In this document: piece after piece, positions 20,550 through 55,600 of the stretch
Layout of the letters: each line of letters starts with the position of its first letter
Numbering within the stretch: position 1 is the first letter of the stretch
Assembly (NCBI RefSeq): GCF_023065955.2
Contig: NW_026622863.1
Span: 45,552,177 to 45,616,176 of the forward strand
Length of the DNA: 64,000 nucleotides
Direction of reading: 5' to 3'
Origin: Ursus arctos
Taxonomy: Eukaryota; Chordata; Mammalia; Carnivora; Ursidae
Notes under the pieces: generated by a model
What the model was told of the DNA's origin: nothing
The model's database searches: none
What the model saw: the letters and a program-made list of their open reading frames with translations, nothing else
Position numbers and translations under genes: made by a program

Positions 20550-20965
20550 TTCCAGACGCCTGTCTCCTCGAAGTTCTTCACATACCTGCCTCCAGGCCTT
20601 CGTCTCAGCTGTTCCTTCTGCCGAGAATGCCCTTTCCTCCATGATTCACTTGCTAATTTACTTCGGATCTTAATCAGAGGGTAGGAGGGGTCTTCCCTGA
20701 CCACCCTGTTTAAAATGGCGCCCTCACCCCTTGGTGTTCCCTCCCCTGCTTTGTTTTTCTTTGCTGTGCATATCGCGCCCTGGTACATGTTTTATCTGGC
20801 TGTGATCTCTCCTTCCCTTTGGAATATGAACTCCATGAAGGCAGAATCCCCAGCCCCCAGCACAGGGGACATTTCTGTTCACCCGTCGGTCTCATTTTTC
20901 TAGATGTATCTGCAAGTCAAATGCAAGCACATAGTAGGTGCTCAGCAAACTGTTCTTGAGTGAGC
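20550..20965 (+). mobile_element. L2 3' end, plus
   Basis: CCTCCAGGCCTTCGTCTCAG, TTGGAATATGAACTCCATGA, CACAGTAGGTGCTCAGC-like end (ACATAGTAGGTGCTCAGC). Confidence 0.75.
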
Positions 20966-21134
20966 AAACACGGATTCCAGTTGGCAATGCACACAAACAG
21001 GTGTGCAGAGTCCTAGGCGTGGGGGGGCCCCCGGCGTATTGAAACAAGTGGGCAGAACTTTGCACAAAATTTGCACCAAAGAAAAAACAAAGCCACAATA
21101 ATTAATTGGCCCATTTATCGCAGGCCGTTTATAG

Positions 21135-21450
21135 GCTGGTGGGGGTGCAGTGGTGATACACCCCAAGATACACCCTGTCCCTGCTCTCTCGGAGCCCACA
21201 GAGCAGCAGGAGACAGACAGGAGACACGTAATAGTGCCAATAAATATATCATGACGATCCACGCGGCGTTGCCAAAGAAAAGTACAGAAGTGTTGAGGGT
21301 GAACAACAGGAGACCTAGGTTAGACTGGGAAGGGCCGGCAGAGTCCTAATGGAGGGGGGATTGCAGATATGGGGCTGATGGGTGTGCAGGAGGTAGGGAC
21401 AAGTCTGCAGGAGCCTGTGAGCCCTGACAGAAGCCTGGGGACAGGAAAGG
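21135..21450 (-). mobile_element. L2 fragment
   Basis: Decayed: CAGTGGTGATACACCCCAAG, GAGACAGACAGGAGACACGT, GAACAACAGGAGACCTAGG. Confidence 0.5.
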
Positions 21451-22294
21451 GAGGCTCAAGTGGACATGGACATGAGAGGACCTGAAGTAAGCAGTTTGAG
21501 ATTTTTATCTTGGAAGGTTTGGGGCAAAGGACGGAAAAGGTCCGATTTGAGATTGAGAAACGTGTGTCTTGTCTTGCTGGGGACAGGTTAGAGCGAGGGA
21601 GCATGGTGGCTGGGAGACCGGGGAGGAGGCCAGGCGGGACCAGGGCGAGGTCACGGGTGGCAGAGAGGTCTGTGAAGCCCGGTCCTCTACGGGGACTTAG
21701 AAACTTACTGCTGGGCGGGGGACGTCCAAGAGGACCCTGAAGACAGCTGAGGCTGTCACTGAAATGGGACACGCATGAGACAGCTCAGGGAAGCTCGGTG
21801 AAGAGTCCTGAGTGCCAGGCTGAGATGCTGGGAGCTCAGCCCCAGCGCCATGGGGAGTCACAGGGAAGCGGGAGAGGGACAGGGTCAGATGTGAGTTTCA
21901 GAAACACGCCTCTGGCAGAGTGGAGGCGTGGAGGCCAGGGAGGAGGCCGGGGCAGGAGCCCTGTGGGGAAGGCTGGGGCTGGAGGGCAGGGGTGGGGAGG
22001 AGCAAACCAGTACACAAACAGAACGGCCCAGAGCACAGAGACGCATGTCCAGCCCCTGCGCCTGCACGGACTCAGGCTTGCAGAGACCCACCCCCGTGTG
22101 CAAAACACAGAGGGGCACGGAAAACAGACAAGCCAGCACGTGGGCACCAGATCTGTCCGCAAGGACCGGGATGCACAATCCCACCAGAGGGAGACAGCCA
22201 CGTGAGACCCCACAGATAAACACTCAGTGGCACCTTGTCAGCTGTGTTACTGCACGGGAACAACGGCACGTTCCCTGACCTAAGACAGCCTCCC

Positions 22295-22440
22295 TCTGGC
22301 CTGCTAAGTGGGTTCTATTCACACTCCCATCTTAGAGATGGACACACCGAGGCTCAGGGAGGCCAATCACTTGAAAGGTCACGCAGTTCGAGGTAGAGCT
22401 GGGCTTCCAACCCAGGTCTTTAGGCACCCCTGTGAGCTCT
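22295..22440 (-). repeat. MIR SINE upstream of AXL
   Basis: GACACACCGAGGCTCAGGGA, GTCACGCAGTTCGAGG, GAGCTGGGCTTCCAACCCAG. Confidence 0.75.
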
Positions 22441-22839
22441 CAGACACTGGGGTGCTGTTTCTGTGCCCACGTGGGTCTTTTTTGTTATGAGGACCCACTT
22501 CTTCCTCGGGTCTATCCCCCAGGGATGCCCACCCTGCTGGGCCCTCCCATTTCTGGTTCCTGAGTTTCTGCAGGAATGGAGTTCCTGATCCGGCTTGTCG
22601 AGTGGGTCCGTGGGCCAGAAGCGTGCCCCTGCATGCCTCCCGCTGTCCCAGCCTCTGTGGGGATGACATCTGAGTGTGTGTGTCCTCGGCAGAGGAGCTG
22701 GGAGTGTGAGGGGGAGTGCCTGGCTGGGACTGGGCTGGGGGGTGGAGGCAGGGGAGGGGGCTGTCGCAAGGGCTGAGAGGGGAGTGGAGTTCTGGAGGAA
22801 TGTTTACCAGACGCTGAGCGAGCCCAGAGGGACAGCGCC

Positions 22840-23282
22840 CAGAGCCCGGATAGAGAGCCACACAGCCTCCCTGCCTCGCTGGCCCAGGATTCAGGGTGCA
22901 GCCCTCGGGGGGTCCCTTCCCCCTCCTCAAACTTCCTCCAGGGCCCCTTTAAGACAGGGCTGGTCCTCTCCTCCCCAAGTTAACCCCTCCAAGCCCAGGT
23001 GGCCCCCCTGGGCTCCGGCCGGTGGGCGGAGGCAGAGGGGGAGCCAGGGGCGGGGAAAGGGTTGCCCGAAGTCTGGGAGGGAGAGTAGGAGGCTGGGGAG
23101 CGAGGAAGGCAGCCGCTGAGCAGAGCCGGCGAGGGGCCCCGCCGTGGCAGGCAGGCAGTGCCAAATCCGGGGAGCCCAGAGCTGGGGGGAGGGCCGGGGA
23201 CAGCCCGGCCCTGCCCCCTCCCCCGCAGGGTGCCCAGCAACTTCTGAGGAAAGTTTGGCATCGTTTGCGTGGTGCCCCGAGG
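22840..23282 (+). promoter_or_regulatory. AXL: AXL promoter and 5' UTR, TATA-less, GC-rich
   Basis: No TATA box is visible. GC boxes: GGGCGG at 23025-23030 and GGGGCGGGG at 23047-23055. The human AXL promoter is known to be Sp1-driven and methylation-sensitive, so these are the likely core elements. CpGs are moderately frequent from about 23,000. Transcription start is not resolved; most likely in the 23,050-23,200 stretch by analogy with human. Confidence 0.55.
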
Positions 23283-48449
<25,167 letters not shown>

Positions 48450-48689
48450 GACGACACTCCACCTGGGACTCCCTCTCAGGACCCAAGCTCGGCACTGCCA
48501 CTGGGGGAGTCTCCCCCCAACTATTTCCCCACTCCAGGTCTCACTCCCGACTACAGCCTTCTCTTCCTACCTACTGCACTTCCCCCCCAGACTGATCCTC
48601 TCTCTTCTCCATGCCTCGGTGTCCCCATGTGTAAAAGGAAGGGGTTGGGCTGCAATCCCTAAGGGTCCTTCCAAGTCTAACATTCCAAG

Positions 48690-49725
48690 ATTCTAGATTC
48701 TAAGGTTTAAGGAGTCTAGATGCAAAGGTTCAAGGTTTCAAAGATGCTATTAGTCTTTGGCTCTAAGGACCTAAAATCCCAAAGTGTCTAATTCTAAAGT
48801 GCCAAGGTTGCAGACATGGAATTTGCAAGGCCTATATTCTAAGGCTCTGAGAGTCCACAGCTCGAGATTTTTCTGGTTCTAGAATTCTTGATACAGCCCG
48901 CAAGATTTTAGGTTCTGAAGCTCTAAGATTCTAGTTCTAGGATCCAAGGCTCTATGATTCTAGATTTTGTTTTTCTGGGTTTCTGAGTCCTTACAGTATA
49001 CGATTCTAGATTCTGCAATTCTAGACACGGAGATTCTAAGGCCTAATGTTCTAAAATTTGAAGTTCTAAGCCTCTTAGACTGTAAATCTTCTGGTTATAA
49101 GACTACATCATAAGCCTTCAAGATTTTATCTTCTCAAGTTCTAAGATTCTAATAGTGGTTTATTATAAGTTCTAAGGCTTTATGATCCTTGAAGCTCTTA
49201 TTATGAGATTCTGGATCGTAAAGATCTAAGATTCTAGAATCTGCAATTCAAAAGTTCTAAGAGTCTAAAGATGGAGGTTCGAAGGTCTAATGTTCTAAGA
49301 TGGGATGTTCTAAGACTTAGTCTAAGAACCTAGATTCTGTGTCTAAAATTCTAGACCATATGCTTCAAGATTCTAGATTATTAAACTCTAAGATTCTAAT
49401 GTTGTTCTGTTCTATGTTCCAAGACGCTCTAGACTCTATTGGTCCAAGATTCTGGATCCTTAGCATCTAAGGTATAAGACTACAGTTAGTTGTGACTAGC
49501 TAGATAACCAAAGTTCTAATCATTTCTAATGTTGGACACATTTAGGTCCTATGCTGCAGTCCACCTTTCTAGGATTTTAGTTAAGGGTCCAAGAATCCAC
49601 AGTTCTAAATCTTAAAATCCTAGGCACTGTAGTTCTATGATTCAAACGTTGTCAGTTTCTAAAGGTCTACAGGTCTAGAATTCCAAGGTATGATTCCAAG
49701 GTTCTAATCTTATGGTATTCTTCTG
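48690..49725 (+). repeat. Degenerate TTCTAAG/TTCTAGA minisatellite in AXL 3' UTR
   Basis: About 1 kb built from short diverged units such as GATTCTAGATTCTAAG and GTTCTAAG. I count about 31 TTCTA pentamers. Spacing is irregular, mostly 10-50 bp. The palindrome TCTAGA recurs, so local hairpins are possible (for example GATTCTAGAATC near 49,230). A similar repeat is present in the human AXL 3' UTR as I recall it, so it is probably old. Confidence 0.75.
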
Positions 49726-49937
49726 TGTGACTCTTGCCTTTTGAGCCACCTCTGCTTCCTCCTCCCCTCATGTGGGGGCATGCCTCCCCTCAATCCTGTG
49801 CAATAATGCATTGGGGATGCCTCCTTTCCCCAGGAGACAATTTCTCTCCTTTTGGGCCATGCTGCCCCCCTGAGCCAATCCCTCAAGCCCCCTGTACAGA
49901 GGTGTGGACTCTGGCACCTCCGGAGGGGCTCAGATCA

Positions 49938-49943
49938 CATAAA
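49938..49943 (+). terminator. AXL: AXL probable poly(A) signal CATAAA
   Basis: Variant hexamer in ATCACATAAAACTTTAT, followed 20-45 bp later by a T/GT-rich stretch (CTTCTGTCTCCTCTTGTTTCC). A canonical AATAAA occurs further on at 50358-50363, but in A/C-rich low-complexity sequence. Confidence 0.55.
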
Positions 49944-49965
49944 ACTTTATAACCACACTTCTGTC

Positions 49966-51639
49966 TCCTCTTGTTTCCACTCAGCTGTCACGTGGCCCCT
50001 CTCCCTGGCAGCTCCGTTTCCCTATCAGTAAAAAGAAGGGTTTGGTGGGGGTCTAGGAGTTCTCCCTTTACGAAGAGGGTAGAAATGAGCATACACGTAG
50101 ACAAAAAGACACGAGACACAAAGATACACAGACTCTCGGAAATCCTTAGTGAGGAACAGGCACTTAGATACTCGGTGCCAGAGACACGCTCCTCCCCACC
50201 CCAAAGTTAACAGACCCATTAGGACATACTGAGGCATACTTGGCCACAAATAAGAAAGACACTGAAATTCAGACACATATAGTAACAGACGCGAAAAACT
50301 ATATAGATACAAACATATTTACAAACATATGAAAGGCAGATATTCACCAGCAATAGCAATAAACTAGAGTAACACAGATTACAAAGAGTAAACACCGAGA
50401 CACACAGAGTACAGCAGGTACTCACAGACTGACTCAAATGTTCAGATTCATATAGAAACACAGGCACAGAACACCTCCAGTCATCACGGGCCCACAAAGG
50501 GATTCCTGCCAAGACAAACCCACTGTGCTTTGCACGCATCGAGGGCCCCGTTCCTGGGTGGATCCGGCAGCACATGGAGAAACCATTGGCAGCGCCCGGA
50601 CGCCCCCCGGTGGCGCCTCCTGAGAACCGAGGACAGTTCAATCCGGGCCACAAACTTTTTTAGAACAAATCCTTGTGGGAAGCTGGGAGGAGAGAGGAAG
50701 TCGGACGTGGGCGAGGGGCGGGGTGTCTGGACTGGAACCTCCGGGCCCACGTGAGTGTCTGCCCCGTTTCTGAGTGGGTGCTGTGTGTCGAGGCTGCCGT
50801 GTCAGCTTGTAGCGTAACTGTCCTTTGTCTTTATCATTTGATGCCGCCTGCCTGTGCGGACCTTAGTGGCCACATCGGCGCTGCAGTTTGGTGTATTATC
50901 CCCTTAACTGATGCATCTGACCTGACTCACGGCCATTTGTTTGTGTTGCGTGTTTTTGTCTAAGTAGAGGCGGTGTGTGTTTTTTGTGGGCTTACGGTAT
51001 GGCCCAGCGGGCAGCGGGCGTTTGCATTGTGTATCCCGATTGTGTCTCTTACAGAAGTTTCGTGGCTTTTGAGTTAGAGGCGACAGGTGGTACAGCGGTA
51101 GACATTGCGAAACTCTGTGGCGTTTGCATTTGTGGCGTTAGGCTGAACTACGAACCTGTGTGTTTGAACTTGTCAGTACAGACGCCAAACAGCCAGAACT
51201 CTGAACAGCGGTTTATTTAGAGGATTTGGGGTAGAGACCCGCGAACTTCTGGAGGTCGTCCCGGAAGGGAAGGCTCTATGGTCACGTGCAGAGCGCCCAG
51301 TCCACGTAAGATACGAACCATAGAGAAAGACGGCGGCGAAGCTATGATCGTGGGAAGAGGCGCCCCTTTGAGATGAACTATCAAAGGGAAGAGGGTGCGG
51401 TTTCCTTTACAACTTTTCTCCCGTTGTCATCTTAGCCTCTATCTTCAAACCTTCGGTACTCTCTGAAATCAAAAGGTTCCTTTCCATAAAGGTAACTGAG
51501 TTTCTTCCAGATTAAGGATAATTTATCTACTTTATATCGTCGCCCTCCCTTTACAGCGACGTTTCTGAGGCCGTCCGCTGAAGAACCGCCAATCTGGTTA
51601 GCTTTTCCTAAAGCGATTCAACTGTACTAGCTTTAGTGA
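49966..51639. other. AXL-HNRNPUL1 intergenic region
   Basis: 50,030-50,480 is A/C-rich low-complexity sequence with many ACACAG/GACACA words. 50,480-51,640 has no repeat I recognise, moderately raised CpG, and no convincing coding potential. Confidence 0.6.
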
Positions 51640-52393
51640 GATAAAACAATAATTGCGATTGGTGGGCAGATTGTTTTGAAACCGCCCTAACGGCAGGGGG
51701 CGGGTCCTTCGGGAATTCATCTTTCCGGTTTCTTAAAGAAGACAGTGAAAGGAGGTGGGGGAGTTGGTCGGCCGACCCTCCATTTGATTGGTTCTAGTGG
51801 TTTTACCCGCTTGGACTCCTCTAGGGGCGGGAGATCTAGACCAATCAGGGTATGTGTTACAGGAGACCCCAGTTTGATGAAAGGACCGCGCAGGAAAGGC
51901 CGAGAGTGTTTGGGAGGGGGGCGGGACGGGGTTCATTCTGAAATCCCATCGCTGATTGGGCCAAGTCTTTACTCCTTTTTCTTCATTTGACCCTACGGGA
52001 GCGGGCGCGCGGGCGCTACCCAATCACCACGTGCTCCGCCTCCCGACTTTTCCCGCCCTCCGCCCCGGCGGCGGCAGCGACGTAGGCCAACGCTTCCTCC
52101 CTGGCTGCTCCTGAGCCCTTTCATTTCTGTTCTTTTGAAAGCTGCGCTCTGATTGGCTGACTCTCCAGGCCCGCGCCCGTTGCCTCCACGCGGTGGCCAA
52201 TTGGCACCCGTGTTGCATCGTATGGGACCACGGAGGAGGGGGAGGCGGCGGCGGCGGCCATTTTGAGCCGCCGCCGCCATTGGAGCGGGCCCCCCCCCCC
52301 TTTCCCCCTTCGCCTCCTGACAGGAAAGGTTTAAGGGGGACAGAGCCCTGGGAGGCCGGGCCGGGCTCGGGGGCCGCCCCGGGGGCCCGGGCC
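51640..52393 (+). promoter_or_regulatory. HNRNPUL1: HNRNPUL1 CpG-island promoter with CCAAT-box array
   Basis: TATA-less, CpG-rich housekeeping-type promoter and 5' UTR. CCAAT boxes in either orientation: 51658-51662, 51787-51791, 51841-51845, 51955-51959, 52020-52024, 52152-52156, and the palindrome CCAATTGG at 52197-52204; a further ATTGG at 52279-52283. An E-box CACGTG is at 52028-52033. A YY1-type GGCCATTTTG lies around 52,257 within a GGC-repeat, which commonly marks the start-site region. The start of transcription is therefore probably around 52,200-52,280. CpG density carries on through exon 1 to about 52,760. Confidence 0.75.
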
Positions 52394-52688
52394 ATGGATG
52401 TGCGCCGTCTGAAGGTGAACGAACTTCGCGAGGAGCTGCAGCGCCGCGGCCTGGACACTCGCGGCCTCAAGGCCGAGCTTGCTGAGCGGCTGCAGGCGGC
52501 GCTGGAGGCCGAGGAGCCCGACGACGAGCGGGAGCTCGAGGCCGACGACGAACCGGGGCGACCCGGGCACAACAACGAGGAGGTCGAGACCGAGGGGGGC
52601 TCCGAGCTGGAGGGGACCGCGCAGCCACCGCCGTCCGGGCTGCAGCCGCACCCGGAGCCTGGCGGCTACTCGGGGCCGGACGGACATT
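52394..52688 (+). CDS. HNRNPUL1: HNRNPUL1 coding exon 1 (SAP domain)
   Basis: Residues 1-99: SAP domain followed by acidic and proline-rich linker. Donor CATT|GTGAGA, phase 1. Confidence 0.95.
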
Positions 52689-55600
52689 GTGAGAGTGCGC
52701 GGGGCGGGGGTCGGGGAGCCCGGAGTCCGGGCCGAGGAAGGGCTGTGGGACGCTGAGTCCGGCGCCTAAGGTCGGGGAGATGGCCTGAGGATTGGGGGAT
52801 CCCGCTACCCGTCGCTGAAAAGGATCTAGGGCCGTGGGCCTCGGGACGACTGGAGGGTGGACCCTGGCATTCGAGGCAGGGGAGATACTGGAGTGGGGGC
52901 TCTGGGTTTCGGAGATGAGGACGGTCCGGGGGTGTAGAGGATTCCGGGAGCCTATTGCTCGGAGACCGGAAGCCGTGGCTTCTGGAGCCGAAGAGTCGGA
53001 AGAACAAGAGGCTTTCTAATCGGGGGCTGAGGAGGGTCTTGGGAATGACGATTTCAGGGTTTGTAGCTGAGTGGGCTTGAGGTGGGCTTGAGGGCTCTGC
53101 TAAACCCAGCGTATAGGCTTGGCTTCGGGAGCAGTGTTTTTAGGGCTGGGAGAGTTTTGAGACTAGAGGATCTTGGAGTTTGGTGCTGGGTGGGGTATGG
53201 GGAATTCTGTTTGGTACTGGGATGGCTTGGTGAGGTGGAAGTGCTGGTGTCTGGCCAGAGGGGGATCTGATGGACTGAGTGCTCTGGTATTTGGCTAGTG
53301 AGCATTTAGGGAATGTGGGAGACTGCCATGTTTTGGACTGTGAGGGACCCACCTCTGAGGATGACCTGGGGGACTCTCAGATCCAGGGCTGGAAGGCCAA
53401 CGTTGAGGCAGGGCCAACTTGGGCATTTGATGCTGGGAAATCTGGGGACCTTCTGGTTGACTTCCAGAGGAGGTTTAGGGAACCCTAGTCACTGGAGGCA
53501 GGCAGGGGAGGGAAGGATGCTTCACTGGGTAGGGAACCTAGAAGTCTTGAGCTGGGTGGGTTCTGAGGGCTGCTGCTGAATGGTCTTGGACTAACAGTGT
53601 GGAGTGTTTGAAGAACAGAGGTAGCTGGGGGTGGGGTGGGGCAGGTAGCAAATTGGTGGAGTTTGAGGTTGTGGAGTATCTGGGGGACAGAGGATCCTTG
53701 TGTCCAGTACAGGAATGTATATGTGGTCTAACAAATATGGGAGAGGGGAGAGTATAGAATGGAAAGAGAAAGAAAACCTGTTGACTTGGCTAGGAGCCTC
53801 AGGATGGAGTGAGGGGAGTTTCTGAGGCTGAGTGTCTCCTCCTCGAGAAGGCTCCTTGGTCCCCAGAAACAGTTACTTGTGTGCCCAGGGATTGGGGGTC
53901 TCAGGGTGTAGTAGGGAACTGCAGCAAGAGCCAGAGGGTATGACTAACAATAAGAGGATATAGTGTAGATCTATGATTGTCTGGAGAGAGAAGACCCTGG
54001 TATGGAAAGGAGGAAATCTGGAGTTAGAAAAGCATGGTTTTCTAGCCAGACTGGGGATTGGAGATTGGAGAAGTTTGGGAGTAAGTAGAAAAGACTCCGG
54101 CATCCAGCGTTTGTGGTATTTCTCTGAAAAGAGGGTGCTATGGGGTTAAGAGAACGAGGAGAGCAAGGGGGTGAGAGAAGAGACAAGAAATTGAGTTGGC
54201 ATTGGGTGCTTACTGACTCATTCATGAGAGGTGGGATGTCCTGGAGTATAGATTTGCAGTGGGGACAGCCTAGAAGGATTGTCCAGGGCCCATGTGCCCG
54301 TGCTGGGAAGAAAACTTCCCCTTGCAGAGACCTGTGAAGGGAGGAGCAGTGGCCCAGTGTGCAGGTGTGGCAGGAATGCCTGGGAGGAAGGCCCAGTGAC
54401 CAGAGGTGCCTCAGAAGAGGGCATGTTAGATGGATTTTGTTTTAAAGATGGCTTTATGACTTGGGCAAGTCAGTTTACCTCCAAGTGGTTTCCTTGTGTG
54501 CACAACAGGGATAATAATAGTGCCCCCCAGCATTGTTATGAATGAGGTCACATGTGTAGGGAGCTTAGCACTGGGCCTGCCTATAATTAGGAGGCACATG
54601 TTTTAGAGTGGAGAAGGACCCCAGGATCATGGCTTGTCCGGGTGAGGCTTCCTCTGTGGGCACAAGGGAAATTCTTGAGAAGAGAGATGTGAATATGTGT
54701 GGAAAGAAGAGCACTGTGCTTGGAGCCTAGAAGAAACCGAATGGTTTGAAAAGCCCTTCTTGTGTTCCAGTTAAGGATTTCTTCCTTTTTCCCTTTACCC
54801 CTGCAACAAACTCCTTTGAGCCCCCTTCATGCCCCGCTGCAACCCTTCCTTCGAGCTCTGATAAACAGGGCTTTAGCAAACCACGTGATCTGTTACTTTC
54901 CTCCCTTTGGGCTGCACCTGGTTTATGCCCAGATGTATTTGTCCTCTGAGAAAGGATCCAGTCAGTTAGCAAGTGGCAGAAGAGTCTCTCCTTCCCTGTG
55001 GTTCTGCCAGTCCTGGCACAGCCACTAGTAGGGCCCTAGAGGCACCTAGCAGAGCTTGCCCCTCGGGTGGAAAGCCTACTTGCTGCTCATCCTGGGTTTC
55101 CAGACTTCTCTCTGGCTTTGGCTGCAAGGGTCTTGAGTTTGCTACTCTTGTTTTAGTCTCACCTCTGAGCTTTCACATGTTATTCCAACCCCAGAAATGT
55201 TTTCTCTGTTGTCATCACTGAGCTCTCACCGATGTATCCTTGAATCAAGGCTTCTCTGTTACTTTCTGGGCCCTGTCTTAATTTCTTCGTAGACCTGAAC
55301 ACAATTAGAATTTGCTTTTTGTGTATAAGTACTTGTTTAATGTATGTCCGTTTCACTAACCTGAAGGCTTCAGTAGGGCAAGCTTATTCTTATCTGTACC
55401 CCAGGGTCTGGTGTGTAGTATGCGCTCTGTAGATAGTTAATATTATTCTTATAAGAATAAGCTTCTATTCTTAGTCTTATTCCATAAGATATCTTCTTAG
55501 GACCCTTCCCACCTAGCTCCAGATATTTCAGGACATACTCCCTAATGAGTCTAAAGGCCACTGTTAGGACTTCTGTTTTCTTAACAGTTCTTTCCTTCTC

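Larger units (their letters stand above)
16891..22839. other. CYP2S1-AXL intergenic region
   Basis: No gene seen. 16,890-17,330 is GC-rich with G tracts and unexplained. 17,340-20,480 is almost wholly L1 fragments with nested SINEs. 20,520-21,450 is L2-like. 21,450-22,290 is purine-rich and unclassified. 22,295-22,440 is a MIR. 22,450-22,840 shows nothing recognisable. Confidence 0.7.
48450..49965 (+). other. AXL: AXL 3' UTR
   Basis: Noncoding tail from the stop codon to the likely cleavage site, about 1.5 kb. The middle two thirds is a degenerate TTCTA-rich repeat (listed separately). Human AXL is known to use more than one poly(A) site. A weaker ATTAAA at 49380-49385 could be an internal site. 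Confidence 0.7.
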
